This document shows, in pieces, positions 8,657-17,376 of a stretch of 64,000 nucleotides of DNA. Source of the DNA: Nitrospirillum amazonense (GTDB lineage: Bacteria; Pseudomonadota; Alphaproteobacteria; Azospirillales; Azospirillaceae); contig NZ_VITV01000011.1 of the NCBI RefSeq assembly GCF_007828035.1, positions 1 through 64,000 on the forward strand, in the 5' to 3' direction. How positions within the stretch are numbered: position 1 is the stretch's first letter; every line of letters begins with the position of its first letter. The notes below the pieces were generated by a model that was given only the letters and a program-made list of their open reading frames with translations, was not told the origin of the DNA and did no database searches. The position numbers and the translations under genes were made by a program.

Positions 8657-9502
8657 TCACGCCAGGCGCAACACCATGGCGCCCACGGCGATGAGGCAAG
8701 CGGCGGCCAGGCGGCGAGGGCCCACCCGCTCCTTCAGCACCAGGCCGGCGATGGCGGTGCCGAACAGGATGGAGCTTTCGCGCAGGGCAGCGATGACGGC
8801 CACCGGGGCCACCGTCATCGCCCACAGGGCCAGGCCATAGGAGATCAGGGTGCCGGCGCCGCCCACCAGACCCCGCGGCCATTGGCGGATGACGTGCTGC
8901 AGGAATGTCCGGCGCCGGGCCAGCAACGCCCAAGTCACCAGCGGCACGCCGTTGAGCAGCACACCCCACAGCACATAAGACGCGGGCGCGCCCGACAGGC
9001 GGACGCCGTGGCCGTCAACCAGGGTGTAACCGGCGATAACCACGGCGGTCAGCAGTGCCAGGCGGGTGCCGGTGGTGCCGCCGCCCGGCCCACCGCGCCG
9101 GCCCACCCACGCCATGCTGAGAATGCCGGCGCAGATCACACCGACCCCCAGCAGGGCGTGAAGGGACAGCGCCTCATGCAGCCACAGCCCGCTGACCAGC
9201 GCCACCAGCAGCGGCGCCGTCCCCCGCATCAGGGGATAGGTCTGGCTCATGTCCGCGACATGATAGGCGCGGGCAACCAGGGTCAGGTAAAGGATCTGCA
9301 GGACGCTGGACGTCACCAGATAGGGCCAGCTGGCCGCCGCCGGCAGGGGCAGGAAGGGCAGCGTCACGATGGCGATGAGGGCCGCGCCGCCCGCCACCAG
9401 GACGGCCGCCATCAGCTTGTCCCCGGCACCCTTGACCAAGGCGTTCCAGGTGGCGTGCAGCAGGGCCGCGAACAGGACGATGGCGAAGACGGCGATGGAC
9501 AT
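8657..9502 (-). CDS. EamA/DMT-family transporter
   Basis: This 281-residue protein has about ten transmembrane segments in two EamA repeats. The N-terminal repeat starts FAIVLFAALLHATWNALVKG; the second ends GTAIAGLVLKERVGPRRL, the usual end-of-repeat signature. I chose the ATG at 9502 (MSIAVFAIVLF), which begins directly before the first membrane helix; the ATG at 9535 would add 11 polar residues. It is convergent with dabA, 22 bp away, and so not in that operon. Family members export metabolites or amino acids; the substrate cannot be told from sequence. Confidence 0.85.
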   Translation of the reverse strand: MSIAVFAIVLFAALLHATWNALVKGAGDKLMAAVLVAGGAALIAIVTLPFLPLPAAASWPYLVTSSVLQILYLTLVARAYHVADMSQTYPLMRGTAPLLVALVSGLWLHEALSLHALLGVGVICAGILSMAWVGRRGGPGGGTTGTRLALLTAVVIAGYTLVDGHGVRLSGAPASYVLWGVLLNGVPLVTWALLARRRTFLQHVIRQWPRGLVGGAGTLISYGLALWAMTVAPVAVIAALRESSILFGTAIAGLVLKERVGPRRLAAACLIAVGAMVLRLA

Positions 9503-9605
9503 GAGGTGGAGCGATCCTGCGGAGGGATCGTCCATTTCTACGGTTGGCGTCGGCCCGCTGTCATCGACCGGTCATGAATGGCTGCCCGGCGTGGCATTAT
9601 CGACG

Positions 9606-10433
9606 TCAGAACAGCGCCGGCCCATCACCCCGGCGCAGGGCCTGAAGGTCGCGGGACTGCGCCCGTTCGCACAGCCAGCCAAAGCCAAGTCCCAGCGCCG
9701 CCCACAGGGCGGCATGGATGCCCCAGGAGGCGATGCGGAAACGCCACAGCAGCTGGGCCGGGAATGTCTCCGGCACCTCGTTCACCTCGGGCAGGGCATA
9801 GCCCGCCGCGATCATGACCGCCAGGAACAGGGCGCCGCCGGCGAGGCCGGCGTTCCAGGTACCCCAGCGGGCGGCCAGCCGGCGGGCGGTGACCACGGCC
9901 GCCGCCATGGCGGCGACGGACAGGATCAGCAGGATGAAGAACAGGGCGGTGCGCTGCTGGATGGAGTCAGGATTGCCCACCGCCGGGGGGTTGGCCGGAT
10001 ACTTGAAGGCCGGCACCAGAACCACGGCCAGGAAACCCAGGAGTGCCAGAATGGCGGCCAAGCCACGCGGCCCCAGGGTGCCCATGCGGCCCTGGGCGTA
10101 GGCATAGGTCAGGGCGAACATGCCACCCACGGCGGCGCCATAGACCAGCAGACCGGTCAGCAGGCCCCAGCCGCCCTGCGTGCCACGGCTGAACAGCTCT
10201 TCCTCCTCATCCGCCGCCTGGGCGTCATGATGATGATGATGGCTGTGCCCCGCCTCAACGGTGTCAGGGGTGGCGGCCGCGTCATGATGCTCATGCCCCC
10301 CCGTCGCCTGGGCCGCCTCGAAGGCGATGGCGCGTTCGACCGGCGGCTCACCGATCAGCGTGGCCACGCCGAAGGCAAGCAAACCCGCCAGGATGCCGAT
10401 GAGCATCCCGCGGGCGAGATAAATTCCAACCAT
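9606..10433 (-). CDS. cbtA: CbtA: cobalt transporter subunit
   Basis: This 275-residue CbtA-family membrane protein has an N-terminal helix (GIYLARGMLIGILAGLLAF), a His-rich periplasmic loop (GHEHHD and HSHHHHHD, residues 46-70) and four further helices. The LFSRGTQGGWGLLTG and LPEVNEVPETFPAQLLWRFR motifs are typical of the family. It lies 21 nt downstream of cbtB on the same strand and behind the cobalamin riboswitch, so it is part of a B12-repressed cobalt uptake operon. The His-rich loop probably collects cobalt. Function is known only from genomic association with B12 riboswitches and cobalamin genes. Confidence 0.93.
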   Translation of the reverse strand: MVGIYLARGMLIGILAGLLAFGVATLIGEPPVERAIAFEAAQATGGHEHHDAAATPDTVEAGHSHHHHHDAQAADEEEELFSRGTQGGWGLLTGLLVYGAAVGGMFALTYAYAQGRMGTLGPRGLAAILALLGFLAVVLVPAFKYPANPPAVGNPDSIQQRTALFFILLILSVAAMAAAVVTARRLAARWGTWNAGLAGGALFLAVMIAAGYALPEVNEVPETFPAQLLWRFRIASWGIHAALWAALGLGFGWLCERAQSRDLQALRRGDGPALF

Positions 10434-10454
10434 GATGGCGAGGGTCCACCCGCC

Positions 10455-10673
10455 TCAGTGGCAGGGGAAGCCCAGCAGATGGCGGGCGTCGTGCACGAAC
10501 TCATGCACCTCACGGCCCTGGATCAGGGAGGTGGCGCCCTGCTCCGCCCCCACGAAATAGACCATCAGCACCAGCAGCAGCCCGCCGAACACGGCCCAGG
10601 GCAGCAGTTCAGCGGCGGAGATCACCGGCAGGGCAACGGCGGGGGTGCCGGAATGGGTGGTGGCGTGGGCCAT
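10455..10673 (-). CDS. cbtB: CbtB: small cobalt transporter subunit
   Basis: This 72-residue protein has one transmembrane helix (LLPWAVFGGLLLVLMVYFVG). Its C-terminal tail carries EVHEFVHDARHLLGFPCH, the invariant His/Cys metal-binding end of CbtB. Start at ATG 10673 just after the GGGAGCG ribosome site; a longer in-frame extension runs back through the riboswitch and is not coding. It is first gene of the cbtBA operon. Confidence 0.93.
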   Translation of the reverse strand: MAHATTHSGTPAVALPVISAAELLPWAVFGGLLLVLMVYFVGAEQGATSLIQGREVHEFVHDARHLLGFPCH

Positions 10674-10705
10674 GAAAAAACGCTCCCTGGGATTACGCGT
10701 CCCGT

Positions 10706-10857
10706 ATGCGGTCTGTGTCATGCGACGGGGGGTCTGGCTTCCGCACGCCCTGGAAAGGCCTGGGCGTTCGGTTACAGTGGCGCGACCGTGCCGGATTTGC
10801 ACCGGCTTCCCCCATGCGCGGGTGATCCGTTGATGGTAGGGAGGGGCCGTACCGCAT
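10706..10857 (-). promoter_or_regulatory. Cobalamin riboswitch controlling cbtBA
   Basis: Read on the minus strand, this leader holds the conserved B12 core: GGGGAAGCCGGTGCAAATCC, then GGCACGGTCGCGCCACTGTA, then GGAAGCCAGACCCC. The outer P1 stem is perfect: ATGCGGT (10857-10851) with ACCGCAT (10712-10706). The element ends 33 nt before the cbtB ATG, close enough to mask its ribosome site. Adenosylcobalamin is expected to shut off cobalt uptake. Whether control is by translation or termination is not clear; no T-run terminator is visible. Confidence 0.93.
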
Positions 10858-10872
10858 TCAAGGACTATCTCC

Positions 10873-11502
10873 ATGACAGCCCCCAATGTCATTGGCCGCC
10901 TGACCCTGCTGGCCCACGCCCCCACCCGGGCCCAGCGTGACGCCGTCTTCCCCCGGGCAGACGAAGCGGCCGAGGAAACTGGCCTGGCCCAAGCCGCCCT
11001 GCTGGCGGAGGTGCACGCCCTGCGCAAGGTGGATCGCCTGTGGACGGCGCCGGAGGTCCGCGCCCGGCAGACGGCGGACGCGCTGGCCGTCGCCCTGGGG
11101 TTGGAGGCGCATGAGGACACGGCCCTGGCCGACCTGAACGTGGGCGACTGGCAGGGCCGCAGCCTGGCCGACCTGTCGGCCCATGAGGCGGACGCGGTGG
11201 GCGCCTGGTTAGGCGATCCGGAGGCCCGCCCCCATGGGGCTGAGTCGCTGGCGCAGCTGCGGGCGCGGGTGGCGCGGTGGCTGGAGCATGGGACGGCGGA
11301 GGGGCACACCCTGGCCGTCACCCACCCGGCCGTGATCCGCATGGCGGTGGCCGTCGTGCTAGAGGCGCCGCCGCGAGCCTTCTGGCGGCTGGACATCGCG
11401 CCGCTGTCGCTGACCGATCTGCGCTGGCACCGGCGCTGGGCCGTGCGCGCCACCGGCGTGGACGCGCTGACCCTGCCCCGGCCTTTACGCAACCCGGCAT
11501 GA
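10873..11502 (+). CDS. Histidine-phosphatase-superfamily protein with altered RHG motif
   Basis: This 209-residue protein has the phosphoglycerate-mutase/CobC fold order. The N-terminal strand reads LTLLAHAPTRAQ, where the canonical LxRHGxT should be; His15 is kept but the Arg is Ala14 and the Gly is Ala16. WTAPEVRARQTADALA matches the SxxxRxxQTA helix, with Arg retained. AVTHPAVIR carries the second His (His151). It starts 15 bp from the riboswitch 5' end and diverges from cbtBA. Relatives act in cobalamin assembly (alpha-ribazole phosphatase), but loss of the RHG Arg makes ordinary phosphatase activity doubtful. A cobalt- or B12-linked role is inferred from position. Confidence 0.8.
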   Translation: MTAPNVIGRLTLLAHAPTRAQRDAVFPRADEAAEETGLAQAALLAEVHALRKVDRLWTAPEVRARQTADALAVALGLEAHEDTALADLNVGDWQGRSLADLSAHEADAVGAWLGDPEARPHGAESLAQLRARVARWLEHGTAEGHTLAVTHPAVIRMAVAVVLEAPPRAFWRLDIAPLSLTDLRWHRRWAVRATGVDALTLPRPLRNPA

Positions 11503-11599
11503 GAGCCTGGCGGCGTCATCGGCTGGGGTTGGCTGCGGTTCCGGACCTTCTCCCTGCCGAGATGGAGATCCGGGCAGCCCGGTCCTTCGTAATGTTGAC

Positions 11600-12087
11600 T
11601 CACGCTCGACAGACGGAATCACAGCTCAAGGCGCTTCCGCCTTCGCCTGGCGAAGGCCCCAGCTGATTGGCAGAGCGGACGTCCGGCGACGATTGGGCCC
11701 GGATGATGATTTCCTGAAGTGTATACACCCCCAACTTTTCACCCGCGCGTTCCCGGTGCTTCTGGACGGTACTTGGGCTGATATCAATAAGGCGGGCGAT
11801 TTCCTTGCTGGTGAGGCCGGCCGCGACATAGCGCACCACCTCCGCCTCGCGCGGCCCCAGGAGACATCCCAAGCCAACGGTGGCGGCGGTAGTTGCGGGG
11901 TCGTGACACCCCGGGCGTAGGCGATCAGTTGCGCGGTCGAGGTCAGCCCCGCCTTGCGCATGATGTTGGAGCGGTGTTTGCGGATGGTCAGTTCCGAGGC
12001 GCCCAGCGTGGCGGCAATCTGCGAACTGGTCAAGCCTTGCCCGGTCAGGTCCAGGACTTGGCGCTCTCGGGTGGTATAACGATTCAT
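11600..12087 (-). pseudogene. Tandem double LuxR-HTH regulator split by a -1 frameshift
   Basis: Two GerE/LuxR helix-turn-helix domains lie head to tail but in different frames. From ATG 12087 one frame reads TTRERQVLDLTGQGLTSSQI and then ASELTIRKHRSNIMRKAGL, an intact first HTH, followed by a Pro-rich linker. From about 11880 a second frame reads GPREAEVVRYVAAGLTSKEI and SPSTVQKHRERAGEKLGV, an intact second HTH, ending at a stop at 11600-11602. Joining them needs a -1 shift (or one base missing) between about 11865 and 11905. The frame-1 continuation and the upstream part of frame 2 are junk, so the ancestor was one protein of about 160 residues. It is either a recent pseudogene, a sequence error, or recoding; no classic slippery heptamer is visible. 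Confidence 0.7.
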
Positions 12088-12480
12088 GATGTGCTGGCCC
12101 ATCGGTGGGTTGTCGTCGCCGTGACGCCCCCCGCGCCAACGGCCCAACCAACTTGCCAGCGACCGGAAGAATTCTTCCTTCTGTTATCTTGCCGGGGATT
12201 AATTGATTGATTTATATAAATAATTTGAGCGGAGAGCGATACCACCCCATAGAAGAATGGCGGCCCGGACATCGTGCGTCTGGACCGCCATGCACCTTTA
12301 TGCCGCCGCTGGCACCCAGACCAACTGGCCAGGAGGGGGACACTGTTCGCCAGTGTTGAGTATTTCCGGGTCCGAGAAAAGGAGTACGGCATCCTTCCCA
12401 GGTTGACGCAACTCAGCGCTCAAGGTGATGGATAAGCTCGCTCAAGCTATCCCTGTGTATGAAGAGCCTCCCAAGCTCGA
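12088..12480. other. Intergenic region, no gene seen
   Basis: This is a 393-bp stretch between the split LuxR gene and the rhamnose dehydrogenase. An AT-rich core at 12180-12235 (including TTTATATAAATAATTTG) is the probable promoter region for the LuxR-type gene. No supported coding frame, RNA or repeat was found. Confidence 0.4.
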
Positions 12481-13242
12481 TTATTGAAGGTTGACGAAAG
12501 CGCCACCGTCCACCAGCAGGGCAGCGCCGGTAACATAACGCGCCATATCACTGGCCAGAAAGACGATGGGGCCGGCCAAATCCTCCGGCACGCCCAGGCG
12601 GCCCAGCGGAATGCGCGCGGCCATGCGGGCGCGCTTCTCCGGATCGGCCAGGTCGTCCTGGTTGATGGCGGTCTGGATGGTACCGGGCAGAACGGAGTTG
12701 CAGCGGATGCCGTGGCGACCGAGCGCGATGGCGCAGGACTGCATCAGCGAATGCACGCCTGCCTTGGTGGGGGTGTAATGGGTTTGATATTCGCCCCCGA
12801 CCAGCGCGCTGATGGAACTGACGGCGATGATGGCCCCACCCCGCCCCTGTTCCACCATGCGCTGGGCCGCGGCCTGCACCATGAAATAGGCGCCATGCAG
12901 ATTGACCCGCATGGTGCGTTCCAAGACATCCACCGGCATGTCCAGAAAGGCATGGAAAGGGCAGATGCCGGCGTTGCTGACGAAGACGTCGACGCCCCCA
13001 AGCGCCGCCACCGCCGCTTGAACGAAGGCGGGAGCCGCCTCTGGATCGGCCACATCGGAGCGCACGGCGATGGCGCGGCGGCCCAGGGCGGTGATGGCGG
13101 TCACCACCTCCGCCGCCTCTCCTTCATCCCCCAGGTAATTGATAGCGACATCGGCGCCGGCACGGGCACAGTCGATGGCGGCGGCCCGCCCGATCCCCTG
13201 CGACCCGCCGGTGATCAGGACCGTCTTCCCTTGAAGCAGCAT
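12481..13242 (-). CDS. L-rhamnose 1-dehydrogenase (SDR family, LRA1-type)
   Basis: This 253-residue short-chain dehydrogenase has the cofactor motif TGGSQGIG (residues 11-18), the NAG motif in SNAGICPFHAFLDMP, and the Tyr-Lys pair in THYTPTKAG. The phrases NAGICPFH.FLDMP, SSISALVGG and GTIQTAINQDDL recall characterised L-rhamnose 1-dehydrogenases of Sphingomonas and Azotobacter rather than generic SDRs. It oxidises L-rhamnose to L-rhamnono-lactone, step one of the non-phosphorylating route. It lies 30 nt downstream of the IclR gene on the same strand and is probably cotranscribed with it, opposite the rest of the pathway. Confidence 0.88.
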   Translation of the reverse strand: MLLQGKTVLITGGSQGIGRAAAIDCARAGADVAINYLGDEGEAAEVVTAITALGRRAIAVRSDVADPEAAPAFVQAAVAALGGVDVFVSNAGICPFHAFLDMPVDVLERTMRVNLHGAYFMVQAAAQRMVEQGRGGAIIAVSSISALVGGEYQTHYTPTKAGVHSLMQSCAIALGRHGIRCNSVLPGTIQTAINQDDLADPEKRARMAARIPLGRLGVPEDLAGPIVFLASDMARYVTGAALLVDGGAFVNLQ

Positions 13243-13272
13243 GGCTTCTCCTTCTCTGGACGTGAAGCCGCC

Positions 13273-14094
13273 CTAGGCCTTGGATTTACGCGGCCGGCGC
13301 TGGCCCACCCGCTCGCTCCACCCCAATTCGCGGCTGATATCCCGCGCCACGCCCATGACCTGGGCGGTCAGCCCTTCCATGCGGGCGTCGCTCATATACT
13401 GGGCGGCGCTGGAGACACTGATGGCGGCCACGATCTCGCCGCCCGCCCCCCGGATGGGGGCGGCGACGCAGCGGATCTGGTCCTCGTTCTCCTCCAGGTC
13501 GAAGGCGTAGCCCTTGCCGGCATAGGCGCGCATGCGCTCCAGCCAAATGGCCAAGCCGACGCTGGAGCCTTGCGCTTCATAGAATTCGCGCCAGGCGGCC
13601 TCGTCATGGTCCAGGATCAAGGCCTTGCCCAGGCCCGTGGAGGCGATAGGGTGGCGTTCGCCCACGCGCGACCCGATCACAACCCGGCGCCGGCCCGGCA
13701 CCTTGTCCAGGTACAACGCCTGGAAGCCGTCCAGGATGCCCAGGTGGACCGTGTCCTCCGTCGCGGCCGCCAAGCTTTCCAGGTGGGGCCGCGCCAGGCT
13801 GGGCAGGTGCATCTGCTGCTGTGCCAGCCAGCCCAGTTCCAGCAACTTGGGCCCCAGGCTGTAGCCACCGCGCGCCACGAAGGTGAGGTAGCCCCGCTCC
13901 ACCAGGGCGGAAGCCAGGCGATGGGTGGTGGACTTGGTCAGGCCCAGGCGCTCCGACAACGCCGGTAGGGCGATGCTCCCCTCCGCCACCACGTCGATGA
14001 CGTCCAGCCCACGGAACAGGGTTTGGCTGCCGGACGGCGCTCCCTTGATCTCATCATCGGGGTCCATGTCGCTGGATTTCCTAGGTTGTGCCAT
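13273..14094 (-). CDS. IclR-family regulator of the rhamnose module
   Basis: This 273-residue protein has an N-terminal winged HTH (about residues 20-80: TLFRGLDVIDVVAEG, then LSERLGLTKSTTHRLASALV) and an IclR effector domain with GSRVGERHPIASTGLGKAL and CVAAPIRGAGGEIVAAISVS. Start chosen at ATG 14094 (MAQPRKSSD); a farther ATG at 14208 adds 38 atypical residues, and ATG 14067 is possible. It is divergent from the TBDT and followed by the rhamnose dehydrogenase. It most likely senses L-rhamnose or a keto-deoxy acid intermediate. Its probable site is the inverted repeat at 14365-14393. Confidence 0.9.
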   Translation of the reverse strand: MAQPRKSSDMDPDDEIKGAPSGSQTLFRGLDVIDVVAEGSIALPALSERLGLTKSTTHRLASALVERGYLTFVARGGYSLGPKLLELGWLAQQQMHLPSLARPHLESLAAATEDTVHLGILDGFQALYLDKVPGRRRVVIGSRVGERHPIASTGLGKALILDHDEAAWREFYEAQGSSVGLAIWLERMRAYAGKGYAFDLEENEDQIRCVAAPIRGAGGEIVAAISVSSAAQYMSDARMEGLTAQVMGVARDISRELGWSERVGQRRPRKSKA

Positions 14095-14364
14095 ATTCAC
14101 GGTTCCAGTACCGCATAATGGAATTTCTTTCAAGGCCTGGCCCGAACGATGGACAGGCTGGCCGCCAATTCCAGATTCATCCCGGAATCTGAAGCATATC
14201 TTCGCCACTCACGGTCGCACGCCCCGCCTAGTATAGGCGGTAAACGTACGCGCAACATCAAAAACTAGAGGAAGTCGCATCACGGTGGGCCGTTGCCAAC
14301 TATTCACCGTCGGGTCATGGCGTCCCTGCCCTCGGCCCGCGATCAGACCGACGGGCATTAATTT

Positions 14365-14393
14365 CATATTATGCAAGTCTGCTGCATAATATG
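14365..14393. promoter_or_regulatory. Perfect 29-bp inverted repeat, candidate IclR operator
   Basis: CATATTATGCA and TGCATAATATG are perfect 11-bp arms around the 7-nt spacer AGTCTGC. The site ends three bases before the -35 box of the forward promoter. A related half site, CGCATAATGGA, occurs at about 14111-14121 near the iclR start. Position just upstream of -35 fits an activator site, but repression is also possible. The rest of 14095-14637 shows no gene. Confidence 0.6.
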
Positions 14394-14395
14394 GT

Positions 14396-14424
14396 TTGAC
14401 TCCCCCTGCCGAGGGCGATAGCAT
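14396..14424 (+). promoter_or_regulatory. Sigma70-type promoter of the rhamnoside TBDT operon
   Basis: TTGACT (14396-14401) and TAGCAT (14419-14424) are separated by 17 bp, directly downstream of the 29-bp inverted repeat. The leader to the TBDT start would be about 205 nt. Confidence 0.5.
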
Positions 14425-14637
14425 TCCGGCACATAATGAATAAGACAGGGACAAAACGCTTAAGCGCCTCAAGGACTTGGGGCTTTCGGCGCGTGCCGGT
14501 CGCGCGCACCGCATCTCACATCACCACCACGCGGGTGGCAGCCCGACCGGCCTTCCCCACCGGGATCGCCGGCGAGGGGGACCGCTTGTCCAGCCCGCTA
14601 CACGAACGACAACGAAAATACAAAGGGAGACGCTCAA

Positions 14638-17376
14638 ATGGGACACCGCTGTCACCTACCATGCCGACCGGCCGCCACACCACTGGCCGCGCCCTTGGCC
14701 AAGCCCTTGGCCGCGGCGCTGGCCCTGTTGCTGGGCACCGCCAGCGTCCCGGCCCTGGCCCAGGTGGCCCCCGCGACCGCCCAGGGCGGGACGGCGGCCG
14801 ACACGGGCGAACCGCTCGAGGAAATCATCGTCACCGGCACCAGCATCCGTGGCATCCAGGCCCCGTCCTCCGCCGTCAGCACGGTGACGCGCGACGACAT
14901 CGTGGCCACGGGATCGACCACGGCGACGGAACTGCTGCGCTCCCTTCCGCAGGTGGGCAGTTTCAATTCCACCGGCAGCAACACCGGCTTCGGCCAAGCC
15001 AACTTCGTCGACCAGCCCGCCATCCACGGCGTGGGCGTGGGCAATGGCGGCGGCGGCCTGACCCTGGTGCTGTTCGACGGCCTGCGTCTGCCGGGCGCCG
15101 GCATCAACCAGACGGCCCCCGACCCGTCGGCCATCCCCGTATCCGCCCTGGAACGGGTGGAGGTCATCGCCGACGGCGCCTCCTCCATCTATGGGTCGGA
15201 CGCCGTGGCCGGCGTCATCAACTTCATCCCCCGGCGCAACTACGACGGGGCGGAAACCCATCTGCAGGCGGGCTTCGGCAATTCCTACGACACCCAGAAC
15301 TTCAGCCAGCTGTTCGGCAAGACCTGGAGCGGCGGTTCCATCCTGCTGGACTATGAGCATTCCGGGAATTCGGAGCTGAAGCCCAGCAGCCGCTCCTACA
15401 TGTCGGACAACGCCACGGCCAAGGGCTGGGGCGACAACCGGGTGCAGAACTGCCCCGTCGCCAACGTCACGGCCGGCGGCGTCACCTACGGCCTGACGGC
15501 CACCGGCGCCTTGAAGGCGGGCCAGCCCAACAAGTGCGAAGGCCGGCTGGACGACGACCTCTACCCCGACCAGCACCGCGACCAGGGCCTGATCTCCATC
15601 CGCCAGGCCATCACCGACGGCGTCGAACTGTTCGCCAACGAGATCTACAGCCGGCGCGTCATGACCACGCGCATGAGTTCCACCTCCGCCCAGGCCTCGC
15701 CCAACAACAGCGGCTTCTCCGTCACCGTTCCCGGCAGCAGCCCCTATTATGTCGCTGTTCCCGGCTTGGGCGGCGGGGATGAGACGGTCACCTACTACCC
15801 CGGAGGCTCCTTCCTGAACCACACCACCACCAGCACCCAGGTGGCCAACGTCGGCGCCGACATCGACCTGACCCACGGCTGGCAGGGCAAGGTGGTGGGC
15901 AATTTCGGGTTCGAGCGCGATGACGTGCGCCAGAATGGCCTGAACCAGACCCTGGCCACCGACCTGGCCGCCGCCGGCACCCTGAACCCCACCGGCATCG
16001 GTGCCGCCAACAGCCCCGCCGTGATCAGCGCCCTGCGCGATTTCCAGACCCGCTACAGTGGCGAGCAGTTCCTGGAAGAAGGCCTGTTCAAGGCGGACGG
16101 CCCCCTGTTCGACCTGCCCGGCGGCACCATCAAGGCGGCCGTGGGCGCCGACATCCGGCATGAGCGCTTCGCCGCCAGCAACAGCGTGGGCCCGACCAAT
16201 CCCGCCAGTTGGCTGACCGCCAGCGAGGCCGCCGTCTCCTCCTTCTCCTCCATCGGGGAGCGGGACGTGAAGTCGGTGTTCGGCGAGTTGTCGGTGCCCA
16301 TCGTGGGCGACGACAACGCCGTGCCCGGCATCCGCGCCGTCAACCTGTCGCTGGCCACCCGCTACGACAGCTACAGCGACGTGGGCGACACCACCAATCC
16401 CAAGGTGGGCCTGACCTACACCCCCTTCGACGGCCTGACTCTGCGCGGCAGCTTCGGTTCCAGCTTCCACGCGCCCAGCCTGGCGGACGCCGGCACGGCC
16501 ATCGACACCCGTGCCATCCGTTTCAGCGACTTCGTCAGCTTCGACCCCAACAAGTATTCGATCATCCTGGCGGGCGGCAACAAGCTGAAGCCGGAAACGG
16601 CTGACACCTATTCCGCCGGCTTCGACTACAAGCCCAAGGAACTGCCGGGCCTGAAGGTCAGCTCCAGCTATTTCCGCATCGACTACTACAACGTCATCAC
16701 CTTCCCCACTTTCAATCCCGTCACTCAGCCGCAAAACCCGGTGTACGACGCCTATCGCGTCTACAATCCGACGCTGGCCCAAGCCCTGGCGCTGACCAAC
16801 GGCTTCCGCCACGACGGCAATTTCGACCTGTCGGCGCAGCTGCCCACCGCCATCTACGACCTGCGGCGCCAGAACTTCGCCGACGAGTTCATCCAGGGTG
16901 TCGACTTCGACATCAGTTATGGCTGGGACGCCGGCCGGGTGGGCGCCTTCACCGCCGGCCTCGCCGGCACCTGGCTGTGGCAGTTCGACCAGAAGGTGAA
17001 GGGCGCCACGTCCATCAACACCCTGCTGAACACCGACTACGCCATCGACTTCAAGGCCCGCGCCAGCCTGATGTGGACCTTGGACGCCTACACCGCCGGT
17101 GTCTTCGTGAACTACACCAACGGCTACAGCAACGCGAGCACGGGCGGACTGGGCATCCAGAAGGTGGACAGCTTCACCACCGCCGACCTGCACCTGGCCT
17201 GGAACGTCCCCGGCCAGGGCATGATGGGCGGCATCCAGGCGACGCTGGACGTGAACAACGTCTTCGATACCGACCCGCCCTATTTCTACAACACCAACGG
17301 CATCTCCGGTGTCGACCTGACCGCCGCGTCCCCCCTGGGCCGCGTCATCTCCATCGGCCTGACCAAGAAGTGGTGA
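14638..17376 (+). CDS. TonB-dependent outer-membrane receptor of the rhamnose module
   Basis: This 912-residue receptor has a signal peptide (hydrophobic stretch ending ALAQV, about residue 42) and a TonB box region EEIIVTGTSIRG (about residues 60-72). The plug domain contains SVSTVTRDDI-like and PVSALERVEVIADGASSIYG motifs. The long beta-barrel ends in a C-terminal aromatic-type residue (GLTKKW). It is preceded by an AGGGAGACG ribosome site. It is first gene of the forward cluster with rhamnosidase-like hydrolase, rhamnose catabolic enzymes and RhaT, so it probably imports rhamnose-bearing oligosaccharides or glycosides. The substrate is inferred from neighbours. Confidence 0.9.
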   Translation: MGHRCHLPCRPAATPLAAPLAKPLAAALALLLGTASVPALAQVAPATAQGGTAADTGEPLEEIIVTGTSIRGIQAPSSAVSTVTRDDIVATGSTTATELLRSLPQVGSFNSTGSNTGFGQANFVDQPAIHGVGVGNGGGGLTLVLFDGLRLPGAGINQTAPDPSAIPVSALERVEVIADGASSIYGSDAVAGVINFIPRRNYDGAETHLQAGFGNSYDTQNFSQLFGKTWSGGSILLDYEHSGNSELKPSSRSYMSDNATAKGWGDNRVQNCPVANVTAGGVTYGLTATGALKAGQPNKCEGRLDDDLYPDQHRDQGLISIRQAITDGVELFANEIYSRRVMTTRMSSTSAQASPNNSGFSVTVPGSSPYYVAVPGLGGGDETVTYYPGGSFLNHTTTSTQVANVGADIDLTHGWQGKVVGNFGFERDDVRQNGLNQTLATDLAAAGTLNPTGIGAANSPAVISALRDFQTRYSGEQFLEEGLFKADGPLFDLPGGTIKAAVGADIRHERFAASNSVGPTNPASWLTASEAAVSSFSSIGERDVKSVFGELSVPIVGDDNAVPGIRAVNLSLATRYDSYSDVGDTTNPKVGLTYTPFDGLTLRGSFGSSFHAPSLADAGTAIDTRAIRFSDFVSFDPNKYSIILAGGNKLKPETADTYSAGFDYKPKELPGLKVSSSYFRIDYYNVITFPTFNPVTQPQNPVYDAYRVYNPTLAQALALTNGFRHDGNFDLSAQLPTAIYDLRRQNFADEFIQGVDFDISYGWDAGRVGAFTAGLAGTWLWQFDQKVKGATSINTLLNTDYAIDFKARASLMWTLDAYTAGVFVNYTNGYSNASTGGLGIQKVDSFTTADLHLAWNVPGQGMMGGIQATLDVNNVFDTDPPYFYNTNGISGVDLTAASPLGRVISIGLTKKW

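Noticed and set aside
10201-10300. CAT/ATG-rich stretch resembling a microsatellite
   Set aside because: It is the His codon run of the CbtA periplasmic loop.
12084-12392. 102-codon minus-strand frame between LuxR-type gene and rhamnose dehydrogenase
   Set aside because: No ribosome site or motif; part overlaps the LuxR-type coding start in another frame.
14656-17193. 845-codon minus-strand frame within the rhamnoside TBDT
   Set aside because: Val/Gly/Ala-rich shadow without recognisable domain; the TBDT has clear plug and barrel motifs.
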